Assembly: GCF_000247815.1 (NCBI RefSeq)
Contig: NC_021675.1
Span: 61,039,029 to 61,103,028, forward strand
DNA length: 64,000 nt
DNA from: Ficedula albicollis
Lineage: Eukaryota; Chordata; Aves; Passeriformes; Muscicapidae
Reading direction: 5' to 3'
The notes under the pieces were generated by a model, which saw only the letters and a program-made list of their open reading frames with translations, had not been told where the DNA came from and made no database searches. Numbering within the stretch: position 1 is the first letter of the stretch; every line of letters starts with the position of its first letter. A program made the position numbers and the translations under genes. This document shows positions 36,720 to 49,108 of this stretch, piece by piece.

Positions 36720-36838
36720 AACAAAAAACAAAACCAAACCAAACCAATCCATCACAAAAAAAAAACCCCAAACCAAATAAAAACAAAACAAACAAACAAA
36801 CAAAAAAAAACACAGGAAAAAACCCAATAAACCCCAAC
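36720..36838 (+). repeat. AC-rich low-complexity tract (AAACC/AAAC units)
   Basis: The tract is composed almost only of A and C on the plus strand, with AAACC and AAAC units in irregular arrays. Lys/Asn/Pro-rich and Phe/Gly-rich reading frames on the two strands arise from it and are not genes. Confidence 0.85.
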
Positions 36839-36989
36839 ACTCAGTTCAGAAAGAATCCATACTCTTTAAGGATGGAGTATGGAAAGGTAGAAAGTTTTGG
36901 TGTTTCCAGTTTATGAGAAAAATGGAAATGCATCTGGAGCAATAGGAAGAAATCTCTCCTGCAGGCTTTTAGAATTCCCCTGCAATGGA

Positions 36990-37080
36990 TTACATGTATT
37001 GTATTTCTATATATTGTATATCTAATATACAATAAACGTATAAATACATTTATTGTATTTATATATATTCATATATACGA
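36990..37080. repeat. AT-rich tract with a perfect short inverted repeat
   Basis: The AT-rich sequence contains TATTGTATA (37012-37020), a 5-nt spacer, and its exact reverse complement TATACAATA (37026-37034). Related TTTATTGTATT and AATACATT motifs surround it. It could form a small cruciform, but such tracts commonly arise from AT microsatellites. Confidence 0.7.
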
Positions 37081-39544
37081 CCTGCTGTCCATAACACAGT
37101 TTAAGTACCTTTGTCTTTTCTACCCCACAACTTGTACTCAGCTCAACCAACTCAGCAACTGGAAGCACTACCTAGTTTACTTAGTGCTTCTGTTTCTACA
37201 GCAAAATCCAACAGCCCAGGAAAAGCTGAAGATCCTCACCAGGACTCAGGAAAAGTGGGCAAGCTTCCCTAAATTAAGCAGAGAAGCATCAGGTCCCTTG
37301 CAAAGACCCAGGGGTCTGTCACACAGGAATCTCAGTGCCAGAGATGAGGTAGACACAGATTTGAGTGTCCTTTCACAGCATGGCTTCTCTAAGACATCCT
37401 CCACTGACCCAAGAAGAACAACTGGTGCATACCTAGATATTTGTATAGATAAATAGATAGATAAATGCAAGCATATTCTGTAGAATATCAGAATAGCAAC
37501 AAAAGGAGTGATGGGGACCAGCTAGTCGTATTTAAAGAAGCTGGGGTCAATTCTCTCCAGATATATTTGTGATCAGCAAATGAGATTGCTTGAATTAAAA
37601 AATTTAGAAGTTTACACCATTTTGCAACTGAGAGCCTCTCTCAATGCAGGTTTGTTGAACACTATGTGGTTTTACTCCAGAACTGCAATGCATTTCACTA
37701 GATTAGGTCAGACCTCACTATTTCGTAGGGGAGAAGACCAGTTACAAATTAGTTTTAAGTCAAGAAATCCTATCCAATGCTGCATTTGTTAATATCCTTG
37801 TGAAGAGGTGTAAGTAACTATGTGCTATTTGGTGACTAGCTCAAACCAATTTCTTCTAAATCAAGATCAGTAGTGAAAAGGAGGCATTTCCAGAAAGTTG
37901 CTCCTTGCACTTAAATCCTTAATCCCTGCCCAGTCCTTTACATTTGGTTGCATTTAAGGTCTTTAGCTGTCAAAGAAATCAGCAGTTCCCTGGACAGAAA
38001 TGTAAGGAGAGCTGTACAAATGTATGCACATGCAAATGTACAACCAATCTCTCCCTACCAACGGCTGCAGCACCTTGTGGTATTTTGCTAAAGATCCTGG
38101 ATACAGTTTTGAAGAAAGCATAGAAGTATTCACCAAGGCTTGATGCTCTCATTTAGTTCTACCTGGCCTTTCTGGTTAATATAGAAAGCTAACAGAAACT
38201 CCAGCTGCTTAATGTGTCACAAGCCCTTGTACAGAACACATAAATGGACACTTGCCTAAATTAAAGAGCAACCACGTGGTGGTCTGCACTGAGTGAATGT
38301 CATGTGTTTATGAAAGCACTTTCTAAAATACACTCTACCTCTCCAACTTCTAATAATGTTTAACTTATCTCTTTCTTTCAACAAAAACTATTTCGGTAAA
38401 ACAATACAGGAACAATCATCACATTCCAAACACTAATGAATCTTTCTGGGAGGTCACCTACCATACAAGCAACATGCAGCCACACAGCAATTATTCAGCC
38501 TGCAGCACTGGTGAAGAACTACATTCCTTGCAAAAACAGCTTCAGCTTATTAAGTCTTTGAACTATTTTTAAGACTTAAACAGCAACAAGGAGTCAGACA
38601 AAGGCTGATACCAGAAAACAAATATCAACAAAGAAACAGAGAACATAGGTTGTGTGCACTGCCTGCCTTAGGGGTAAATGAAGGAGCTTCACAAGGTGCT
38701 CTGCATCTTCAGAGGTCTGCAGTTCCACTGGGACTTCTGGCATGGCAATAGACATATTTAAGTCTCTGAAATTTTCCACTGGATTCAATGCAAACACACG
38801 TGTGTAACGACCTCTGCCTGATTGCATCTCACAGGCAAACTCATTTTTATAGGTCTTCATTTCCCACTGGAGTCATCTGAGTGCTGCTGCAGATTTACAG
38901 TTTCCAGCCATCTCTATTTAAATCTCTTCTGCATTCTATGGAAATTATTGTTCTATTGCACTACCTCAGAATGATAACTATATTTAACATATTCAATTTG
39001 TAATATGATATAGCATATAATAAAAAACCAAAACAACTGAGTTTGATTAAAAAGCAGTCTTTAAGGAGATCACCTTACAATACAATATTTCATATATAGA
39101 TTTCTGTTGGAGAAAGGCATATTTCTTAATTACCTGTATCTATACTTCCTGGCCAAACTTGAAATACATTTATAAAAAGAATCAGGTTTTGGAAATAAAT
39201 CCAAGCCACTGGGATCCTCCCTGGGCTTTCTATCAAAATCCAAATCCCTGATATTGTTTAAATGTAAGATTCATCTTTAAACTGATTAGTAAATTATTAG
39301 TTAAATCCAGATACTTTAACTTCCCAGAAGTTATGAGCTCTAGTGTGTACCTCTTTCAAAGATAAGGAAAACATTTTCCCAAATACTATCTGTAGTTTCC
39401 CATGTGATGGCTTCCAAGCCACTACACAATCAGTTTATTTTCCTGCCTTGAGAACACGTTTTATTTTGATGACACTTTTTTTTGTTGTTTTAAAATTTTA
39501 AACTGTGGCAATAGAACTAATTATTTTTAGTTTATTGAAGATAG
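37081..39544. other. Intronic DNA, no gene recognised
   Basis: The block has a short ATAG/ATAA microsatellite near 37445-37465 and chance frames only. An 88-codon minus-strand frame at 38594-38860 shows no family resemblance I can defend. Confidence 0.5.
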
Positions 39545-39668
39545 GAACCTCAGTTACTCAAATGCATGACCTCTTAATTAGTTAGGCACAGAGAGCAGCA
39601 GCCTAAGAACCTCAGTTACTCAAATGCATGACATCTTAATTAGTTAGGCACAGAGAGCAGCAGCCTAA
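39545..39668 (+). repeat. Tandem duplication, 62-bp period, two copies
   Basis: The copies 39545-39606 and 39607-39668 start GAACCTCAGTTACTCAAATG and end AGAGCAGCAGCCTAA, with one substitution (GACCTCTT versus GACATCTT). Confidence 0.95.
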
Positions 39669-40683
39669 ATAAAAATCTCACAGCTGAATGAACTCACATT
39701 TAGTATGCAAATAATTTTATATGTGACCAATATGGCAAACTACTCATAAATCTAGTTAGAAAACTAAAATTATACAGCAATGCCCAGAAGTACACCACTA
39801 AGAATTGTATATTATAAACCTCATTTACTGAGAATCTGCATTTCCAGTCTCTTTCCAAATATGTTCTCCCTGAATACCATAACCCATCAAAGCCCTGAAA
39901 GAGCCATGAGAAGATGTTGTGACAGACCTTTCTGTAAGCACTAACTAAGCCCAAAGTAGGAGTACACTTATATATGCAAATGAAAAGAACGATTATCTTG
40001 TTTTAAGCCTCCTGAATAAATTTCTTTATTCAGAAGAATGACTCATTTTATAGGGTTGAAAGCTGAGGCAGGCCGTTTGAGCTTTAGCAGTGACATTGCT
40101 CTGACTAAATGCCAGTGCTTACAAAGCACTCATCTGTATCTCAGCTAGTTGCCCTAGGCTCAATGCACAGTCAATGGAGAAATTTAGGCTTCCTAAAATA
40201 GATGTCTAGAATAGATCAGATTAATTACATCCTAGAGAAGCCAATTTGTATCCCCTGATTGTACAGAAGGTCTACTGGGAAGAAGCTCAGCTGCAGACCT
40301 GCTCTGCCATGTAAGGCAGAGATGCATCCCACTCTAAGTGCCTATCAGCTTTCATGCCTTTCATTTGGAAATCTGATCCCGTGTTTACCAAAATGAAAGT
40401 GAAAAACAGCTTTCTCATTACAGTAGCATATTTAAATATATATAGAAAGTTGTTTAGTGATATGTCATACTCACATATATTTAATTGTGCTGTTATTATT
40501 TATCATTTTCATGTCATCTTTTAACCGCGCTTAACCAGTTTTGCTGAGAACAGAAGTGGGAGAAATATCTATATTGCATTTTCTGAAGAATCCATTAACT
40601 GGCACCACAGAGAGCCACAGTGGAGATCCCAGAGAGCCTCCTCAGTTTCAGACTCACTCAGCATTCACATGAGGCTGCTGTTG

Positions 40684-40819
40684 CAAGCACCAGGCACAGG
40701 CAGGACTTGTGAACATATGATGACACTTAGCTTCATACTCCCCTTTTCTCACAAGCACCAGGGACAGGCAGGACTTGTGAACATACGATGACACTTAGCT
40801 TCATACTCCCCTTTTCTCA
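40684..40819 (+). repeat. Tandem duplication, 68-bp period, two copies
   Basis: The copies 40684-40751 and 40752-40819 start CAAGCACCAGG and end ATACTCCCCTTTTCTCA, with two substitutions. Confidence 0.95.
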
Positions 40820-43800
40820 ACAGATGGTCTGAGTGAGTGCTTTTCTTAGTGCTTGCAAGTACCAATAGTTGAGTCCTAATTTAGATGTGAATAGATTAAA
40901 ACAAACTCTTTATCCTCAGTTAAGAAGCACATTTCCAAATGCTAATCTTCAAAATTGGTAAATGTAACATAACTTCATTAAAAATACATTCTCATTTCAC
41001 TTTAACTTTGGCTTCCTCCTGTCACAGACTCATCATGGTCTTTTTCTCCATGACTCAAAACTGGTATGAAAAACATAACAGATGTGATGTATATATGAAA
41101 GATTTCATCCCCCTGTCCTAAGAAAAGGGAGGACAGAAAGCAAGCACTTTTGGCTCATAGCTGACACCCATCTATCAAGAACAGCTAACGTGACAGGCCA
41201 CCACAAACATAATGAAAATGTTTTTAACAAACAGCATGCCTAGTCCCTCAAGTCCCACAGATAAGCAGGGCTTGCACTGCACTCAGTGCCTTTGCTTTTC
41301 CTAACCTACCAACACCAGTCCAGCCATAGCAGTTTAGTTCCAGCCACAGAGTACACTGAATAATGCAGTTAAATAGCCCTTCACTACCCCTCTGGATCCC
41401 ACTACTGCTCTTCTACTGATTTAGATAAGCATCTTATTTCACAAATCTTATTACTATTTGCAGTCATTCATGTCTTTAATCAATGTCCAAGTTGGTTGCC
41501 TTCTGTTTCACTTTGCCTTTGGTTGCACATGTAAGTTGCATTCTGTCTTTGAAGGACAGTGATTGAAAGGAATCTGAAATTAAATCCTCTACATAATTTC
41601 TGCTCATGATCGTCTGATAAGAAAGAAGACCCAAACAAGCTCCCATCAGCAAGATTCTGTATTGAGGGACTGAAAATCTCCATGATGGAGCACCTTGGTC
41701 CCATTTCTTACACTGGGGACACTTGCAGACCATTTGTCTTCTAAAGCAATTTGTCAGGATACTGACCCTACACGAAACTCATCACACATGAAAATTAACA
41801 ACAGACACAGGTACTCAATCAAAGAGTAAGGCAAGGCTAAAAAAACAGGATGGCAAAAGAGAGGATAGGGTACCATTCAGATGTGGATCCAAAACACCTC
41901 CAGTGTGGGGCAGACTGTTGCTTAAGAGCAAGCATAAGCATAAACAATAACTAATATGGTTGTTTTGGGGTAGGATATTTTCAAGTGAAGTGTGCAGACA
42001 AACCAGTTTAATGTTTTTCAAGTCCAGAAGATATATTGTCATCTTTGGACTTGGAGCTAGATTAAGATCATTGTATGCTGCCAAGAGCCCTGTCCGAGTA
42101 GATGCTGATAGGTGATCATTTGGTAAAGCAGCTATCAGTCACAATGAATACATCATTCTAAATCTTCCCTTCAGAAGTTCCTATTTTTAATCCGGAAAAT
42201 TAAAGCAATCTGACCTAACAAGTGAAAATCCTATAATAACTTTAATAATAGCAAAAGAGCAGTGACACATTATTTGTCCAGAATACACAGTTCTTGCTTT
42301 GAGAGATTCTGAAAATGGATGCATGTATGAAGAAGGTAGGAAAAACCCTCTGGGAAGATAAAGAAGCTAGGGCAATAGGAAACTACCAAATTAATCCACT
42401 TGCTAGTCTTAATGCACATTTTATAGTTGTTTTGCTAGCTAGCTTAATAATGCTGTTTCTTAGCCCTCACACTGAGCAGATAGGATGCAGCCCTCTGATC
42501 CTTAATTAAGAAACCATGCAACACAAGGTCTACCACTGTCAGAATTTGAATTCAGTGACATAATTTCATGGTGTGATCAGATAAAGAAAGGAAAATAATG
42601 GGATTTTCAAAAGCCCAGATTCTAGTAATCTTTGTTACCAGTAACAAGCTGGCTGACAAGAACAATGTAAAATAAGATAATGGCAACAGACAATGAAAAT
42701 TCTAAATTCTCTCCACTCAAAGGGCTCTCTGCTGGTGTTCAGTGTTTCCCAGCAGCCCTACTATTAGGGTCCCAAGTCCCTGATCTTTCTGATAGCAGTC
42801 ACTGACAAAAATTCACTTGCCTACAGGCAGACAAAGAGTTAACTGTAGACAAGAAAGTTAATTCTTAAGCATAGGAAGGAAGAGGCCATTACCTGGTTAT
42901 AATGCCAAATTAAAAACTGAATAAAATTATTCAATTCTGTATTGGGTTTACTACAGTATAAATAATAATTCCATAAGAAAATGCACTTTACATGCAAAAT
43001 CAGCAACCAATGAACACTTATTTTTCCAGGTGGCCTTTATTAATTCTGTACTTAACAGTTTGAAATGGCATTTTCCCCTTCTGCTTTGAACAACTTCCAC
43101 TGGTGTATGTGAAGTTTCCTCCTTACAAAAATCTCACCAGGAAGAAATTCTCACTTTAATAAAGAAACAGTGGCAAAAGGAATTAAATATTTTCCTAGGC
43201 AGGATTACTTCGGACAGTCCAACAACTACAATTTTGGAGAATTATGCCTCTAATAATGGTTTCTCCAATCCAAACAAAAAACCTTCTTGCCATGCCCTTT
43301 ATCTGCTTTTATGTAGTTACACCCTGGCAACTCTCATCACAAGGTGCAGTTGCTCAATATTACTTTTATATTACTGAACTGTACAAAAATGCTCTTTATT
43401 GCTGATAGTAACAAAACAACTCAGTGAAGTGCTATGGTACACACAGAGCCAGGCCTCACTCCACCCCTCCTGAGCTGCTGAGAGCCCTCTGGAATCATAC
43501 ACATACTTTTTGTTGCTTCTGTGCACTGTGTGCAGCTGGACTGAACAGGGGAAGGATTGTTTTGGCATGAAATGAACTGATCCAGGATGGTCAGCTCTCA
43601 CAGCTGACCCCAGGAAAGGCAACCAAAGAGAAGTGCACATGGTGTGGAGGGTCTCAGCATGTCCCACACCAGTGAGAAAACCTGCACAGCTTTTCTCTGC
43701 TGGCTCACTGGGAGAAGAGCAGAGTCTGTAACTTCAATAGCAAACAGCAGAGCATGCAAGGAGTGTGAAACAGCAGGTGAGATGTTTGCTGCAGACTGCT

Positions 43801-45584
43801 TGGCATAAGGGGCAGGTGGGGTAACCCTTGCAAACCACAGTTCAAAGGTCTTAGGGATGTAAAACCTGGCATTATGTCCAAAAGGTTTCCAAGTAAAGTA
43901 GATAAAAGCTTCTTTATCCCAGAATTTAGGAGTGCTCCTAAACTCACTAGCATTGCAAGAGTTAAAAAGAAAGCTTAAAAAGTAGGGATGGCAACACAAA
44001 TAAATGGAAAAGAAGCTAAAGGATTCTTACATGCTTCTTTTCCTTCCTTGCACTTCATTAGAGAAGATTGTGGGTTTGTACCGAAATATCAGGAGTGCTG
44101 AGGCACTAGCAGGGCTGATGAGAGAGGTGACCAAAAATCCTTACAACTTTATTATGCATTTCTTTCAACCTGTCAGTTCTCTCCTTCCCTTCACACCCTG
44201 AACATCTGCCATTTCCAGTTCCTACTGCTTGCCCAATTTCATGAAGTCATTAGATTTTTAATGAGTTATTAACATATAAGGAGCTGCTCTAAGGTACTGA
44301 GTGCTTTATAAGTCACTGATGACAACTTGCTAGAAGGGCTGTGCTTCTTTTGCTCTCTGTACGTAGCTCAAACTGTAGCTTGAGCAAGGGCATGTTCCTG
44401 CAGTGCTGTCTCTGGGCACCTCTGGTCCTGGCTGAGGATGGGCCCCATCCAGGTGACACCTCCTGGCCAAGAACCACTCTGCAACCACACCTTGGAAAGC
44501 AGCATCATTCCATGTATCTTTACTGTCACATTATTTAGATTAAGGTCTTGCTCTGGGTTGTTCAGATCCTGTCTCATAGAGGGAAACACTTAGAGCTGGG
44601 TAGGAAACAGCTTTCCCTACAGCAATGTGCAGGGAAAAGGCCAGACTCATTCACAAATACTGCTTCCAAGTTACCTCCCTGAGCAAAAGAACTTAACTAG
44701 TGTCAATGCAAAGACTGAGACTGCTTAAAGCACACTCAAACCAAGCTAAGGTTTGATCCCTATTTGGCAAGAGTACTTTTTCTTTATTTGGTTGTTTTTC
44801 TTTAAAGCTGGCAGAAAACCCCAGAACAGCTGGGGTTTTTTTAAGAGTTGGTATGTCAGGAAACCTAGCCCAAATGACCCCAAGTCTCCAAGATGGATTT
44901 CACTCTTTGTTCCCATAAAGTACAATAAACTTCAGAGCAATCAGAGTTTGCACTTATATCCTGGAGCCTGTAGGTGTGCTGACCATAAACCAGACAGGAA
45001 TCCCAAGTGCAAGAACAGCAGAACTGGTTCCATAATGCTTAAAAGATGTTACTGTGGTAGAAAAAAAATTTTTTGAAGGATTTAAAAAGGGTTGAGGAAG
45101 TCTAGAAATCCCCAAAGATCATACCTCTTCAAGACAAGTTTTGCTTTCCTTTAAATCTAATCAGTATTTTAGTTGTTTCTTCGGGACAGTCAGTCAGACA
45201 CACATATCTCTTTGCCCTTGGGCTGTAGAGAGAGCTACTGTTTACAGACAAGCCTTCACTACAATTTATCTTTTACACTCAGAGCACTTTTAAAAGTTAC
45301 ATAGTTGGACTATAAGCAAGAGGACAGAAAAATGAGAGATCTGAAAAAATGAGGTCAAAGGGGGGACAGCTCTCAGCAAGATTTTCCACATGCAAAATCT
45401 AGACTCAGTGTTTTGCAAACAACAATAAAGAGGAAGATCCAAAGGGATGGGAAGGAAATTGCAGTGATGAGAGGCTGTGAGGCTCAGTCATTGCAAGACA
45501 GACAGGAACAGTAGTCAATTGGAGACTAATAGACACTTGAGTCAGATTAAAATTAACTGCTGCATTTTTGAGGCTTGTTGAATA
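40820..45584. other. Intronic DNA, no gene recognised
   Basis: Chance frames include a 133-codon minus-strand frame at 43598-43999 and a 107-codon plus-strand frame at 44753-45076 whose tail is Cys- and Lys-rich. Neither has coherent domain content or a convincing splice pair. No repeats with definable ends were found. Confidence 0.5.
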
Positions 45585-45785
45585 CAGTTTGCTCCAGATT
45601 AGCTCTGGAACAACGTCCAGGATGTGGCTGTCACAAGGGGAAAGGTGGCTCGATGGCCACAAACTGCAGGAGTAGAGGCTGGTGCATGCTGAGTTGCACC
45701 CAATCCCACCGCCCATGTCACTGGCAAAAAGTCAAACAAGACTGGTCCCAAAACCACCCCCTGAGGAACAGCACTTGTCATCCAT
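45585..45785 (-). mobile_element. CR1 LINE internal fragment (reverse transcriptase region)
   Basis: The minus-strand translation begins TSAVPQGVVLGPVLFDFL, which matches the conserved VPQGSVLGPVLF motif of non-LTR reverse transcriptases of the CR1 clade. On the plus strand, AAACAAGACTGGTCCCAAAA and CCCCTGAGGAACAGCACTTG are the familiar reverse-complement CR1 words. Catalytic YxDD and the 3' end are absent here, so this is a small internal remnant on the minus strand, with boundaries approximate. Confidence 0.85.
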
Positions 45786-47693
45786 TTACTTAAAGCCTAG
45801 TGCTCACATAAGCACTTTTCTAGGCTCCAGGGAAAGAAGACCAAGAAGCTGAAAAAAGCAAAGCAAGGACAGCAGAAAGCCCCAGAGAAGATGAAAAGTT
45901 CACAAGCCACAGGAACAGACAAACTTTCCCAGAGAAGGAACAACTCTTCCTGTCCCCAGAGGACACTTGTTTTGTTTATCTGAGGTTCTTGGTGTGTGCT
46001 TTCAGCTGTCTGCATGTTTGGGGGCTTGTTTTCATTAATTTCTGAAGTGAGAGACTTTTAGACTTTTGATTTGAGTTTGTTTTTTTAAGGTCTCCAACTG
46101 GTTTTTTTTTTTCCTTTTGAACAAAATCTAACTTGTTAAATATCCCCTTTTTCAGCAGAAACAGCTAACATTGGAAATAGGATTGTTTTTGTAACCAGGT
46201 GGGGTCCCACCCATCTGCACTCAGCATTATTCATACTGGCCCTCATCCAGAATTTTCCCCAAGACTCTTCAGGGTGGATTTCATTCCTGTTAAGCTCAAA
46301 ACAAAATGCTGTGGCCTGACCTAGCCCCTTGTGTCCTCTCAGCTCTCCTGGTTCTTCCTGCAGGACCCACCATGCACCCATCATTCCCCCTCTAAGGAGA
46401 CTTTTCATGGTCCTAATGACAAACACATGCTGCAGACGAGGGGGATCAGTCAAGGAGAAGAGTTCTGTATATTCTCAGAAGTATGAATACTTTTTCCCAA
46501 TTCCAAGAGCTAGATCTTTTAATTTTCCAAAGAGTATTCTTTTGATAATGCTATGTATTAACAGAGCTGAGAACCACTGAGCTTCCTAACATTTTCAGGT
46601 ATTTACTTTCTTCAGCCTGGTCTCTTACAGCCAGTGACAAATCCAGTATTTCACTCTATTCCATAGCATGGACTGCATTACATGAATAAATCCCACTCCC
46701 CAAGGGGCAATTTCTTCCTGTTTGATCTATGCTAAGATGCAGCAGCAGAACAGCAGCAGAGTGGCCCCTCTGCAGCTCAGCTCCCAGCCATCACTGCCCA
46801 GTGACATTCAGCAAAAGCCTGCTCCTTAACTCATCCCTCTGCCTTCTGCATCATCTCTCCTATTTTCAACTCCTGCCATTTTATTACCTCCTCATTACAG
46901 CCCACCTTGTTTTGAGGGCTGAAACCATGTCTTTTTCTTTGGTCTGACCCACAGCAGGCAGCCAGCTGGTTGCTGCATCCTCCTGAAGCAGGAGCCCCCA
47001 ACAATGACACAGGACTCAGCATCTCAGACCAATTCCTGCTGGCAGCTTTCCCTCTCCTCCTCATCCTGCTGCTGAAATGGCACTGCTGATGGCTTTGGAT
47101 TCTTCAAATTCTCTGCCAAGTGTTTGTGCAGCTGTGGTGCCCAGTTGCTGGAACCAGAAGAGGCAGCAGAGTTTTGGGAGGGACTGAGCAATGAAGCTGC
47201 TGCCCTGCCTAGTGCCAGTGCAGCAGCTGGGGCTCCAGAGCCTGTCAAACTGACAGAACACACTGAGGAAAAACACAAAAGTCATTATTTCCATCACCAC
47301 CTAGCCAGCTCACATGATTTCTTTTTTTCCTGACAGAGTAGATAACCTTTAGCTAAATATATGTCACATTTTATGCCCATTTTCCTTACACCTGCTATTG
47401 CTCATTTCATATGGCATTTCAGACTTCCCTGCCCAGATCTGGTACCAGGATGGCTTCAGCCAAGAACTGGCTGGTTGGAAAACACAGAAATTACAGATCA
47501 CACCCTGCTGTTGGCCATCAACATTAACAGTTTGAAGCTCGAGGCCCTCATCTTTTACTCAAAAGTATAATAGTGCATTTATTTATTAATTAACAATTAG
47601 CCATTTTTCTCAGAAAACCTGTGTGACAAAGGTAGCTCTAACATATCACCTACACATATACACACCCTTTATTCATCCATCTACATCTACATA
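45786..47693. other. Intronic DNA, moderately GC-rich, no gene recognised
   Basis: The part from 46.7 to 47.3 kb is richer in G and C, with CTG/CAG-rich stretches that keep several overlapping frames open. These frames are low-complexity and unsupported by splice sites. Confidence 0.5.
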
Positions 47694-48513
47694 TGTTGGA
47701 ACCCAGAAGCCTGGAATTTTGGGCTTTCTGTGCTTTCTGACACTGACCCCCAGGAGAACACTGCTTTTCACTTGAGGCCTTGGAAAAGGCTTCCAAATTT
47801 GAGTGATGGAGTTAGAATCACTGGTGTGTAATTAGAATAGAAGTGTGTAATTTCACATGGTAAAAGGGTTTGAATTTGGGGTTTTAGAATATAATAATAG
47901 GTATGGGGACAAGATGGACGTTCTTAGGCATTGTCTCTTCCTTCCTTCTGGTTCCTTCCTCTCCATGATTTCAGGTAGTAGTTTTTGGATTGGATAGTTA
48001 GTACCACAGTGTAGGTCACAGGTGTTTGGATATTAAGTCAGAAGTATAAATAATATAGATGTTAGCTCTTAATAGAATAGAAGTGTGTAATTTCACATGG
48101 TAAAAGGGTTTGAATTTGGGGTTTTAGAATATAATAATAGGTATGGGGACAAGATGGACGTTCTTAGGCATTGTCTCTTCCTTCCTTCTGGTTCCTTCCT
48201 CTCCATGATTTCAGGTAGTAGTTTTTGGATTGGATAGTTAGTACCACAGTGTAGGTCACAGGTGTTTGGATATTAAGTCAGAAGTATAAATAATATAGAT
48301 GTTAGCTCTTAATTAAATAGTTAGCCTTAAAAACCCTTATAACTAACTAAATTTACCTCCATTTTCTCACTTTTAGCTTGATAGCTGCAAGCGTTGCAAA
48401 ACTGTACTTTAGATAAGATTTAATAAACAACCAAGTCCGAACAAGAAATCCATCTCTTGAACATTCAATCCTAAGTCGGAGTAAAGGCAAAAGAAAAAAG
48501 CTAACCACTTGCA
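47694..48513 (+). mobile_element. Solo LTR of an endogenous retrovirus-like element
   Basis: The element starts TGTTGGAACCCAGAAGCCTG and has an AATAAA at 48422-48427 near the 3' end. A terminus in CA (48513) would give flanks ACATA (left, 47689-47693) and AGATA (right, 48514-48518), a near-match 5-bp target duplication. The sequence resembles passerine LTRs I have seen, probably ERVL-like, but I do not assign a subfamily. No gag, pol or env is present, so it is a recombined solo LTR. It carries an internal 240-bp duplication; without it the LTR would be about 580 bp. Confidence 0.75.
47833..48312 (+). repeat. 240-bp tandem duplication inside the LTR
   Basis: The copies 47833-48072 and 48073-48312 are practically identical, from TAGAATAGAAGTGTGTAA to ATAGATGTTAGCTCTTAA. 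The repeated part lies upstream of the poly(A) signal, so it would duplicate U3-like sequence. Confidence 0.97.
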
Positions 48514-49027
48514 AGATACATATTCATTTGTGTATATCATATATGCACACAAACATACCACCATGAAGGCAGCTAGAATACACATACAGTAGCAATTCTG
48601 CCTGGCCCCACTGCTTCTTGCTCTCCCATCTACCTGTCAGCAAGGACTGTGCCTGCAAGCAAGTCAGGCACGAAGTGACAACCTGTCAAAATGTCACTAT
48701 ACTGAGCCCAGGAAAGGAAAGCAAGAAAGTTTTATCTATTGCAGGTGGCAAGAAACAGAGAGCAAAGGAATTTGAAAATGGCAGTGAACTTAGTGAAACA
48801 ATAAAAAAGTGTAAGGTGTTTTAAGTGTTTTAAATTTTAGTCAAGCTCCAGAACCAGACCAAGGTCAATAGGGAAAACCAACCCAACCAACCAAAAAACA
48901 ACCCAGCCACTTACAGGGTGTTAATAATATTTTGCATGCTGAAAAGCAATGTTGCAGCTGATCAGTTGACCTGGACTGCTGCCTTTGAAAGACACTTAGA
49001 GTAGCCTGCAAAGGCACACATGGTCCC

Positions 49028-49078
49028 AAAAAAAAAAAAAAAAAGGGGGGGGGGGGGGGGGGAAAAAAAAAAAAAAAA
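49028..49078 (+). repeat. Homopolymer block A17-G18-A16
   Basis: A run of A, then about 18 G, then a run of A, followed by further A/C-rich sequence to about 49108. The minus strand reads as Phe/Pro-rich nonsense. The G run within A runs may be a smaller version of the G-run artefact seen at 54-60 kb. Confidence 0.9.
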
Positions 49079-49108
49079 CAACCAAAAAAAAAAACCAAAA
49101 AAAAAACC

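Noticed and set aside
36640..36916. Phe/Gly-rich and Lys/Asn/Pro-rich frames on opposite strands
   Set aside because: They come from the AC-rich low-complexity tract.
44753..45076. 107-codon plus-strand frame with a Cys/Lys-rich C-terminus
   Set aside because: The cysteine spacing matches no domain I know and the N-terminal half is low-complexity. No exon boundaries are present.
46720..47330. GC-richer segment with open frames on both strands, considered as an exon
   Set aside because: It is CTG/CAG-biased sequence that keeps several frames open at once. There is no convincing acceptor/donor pair.
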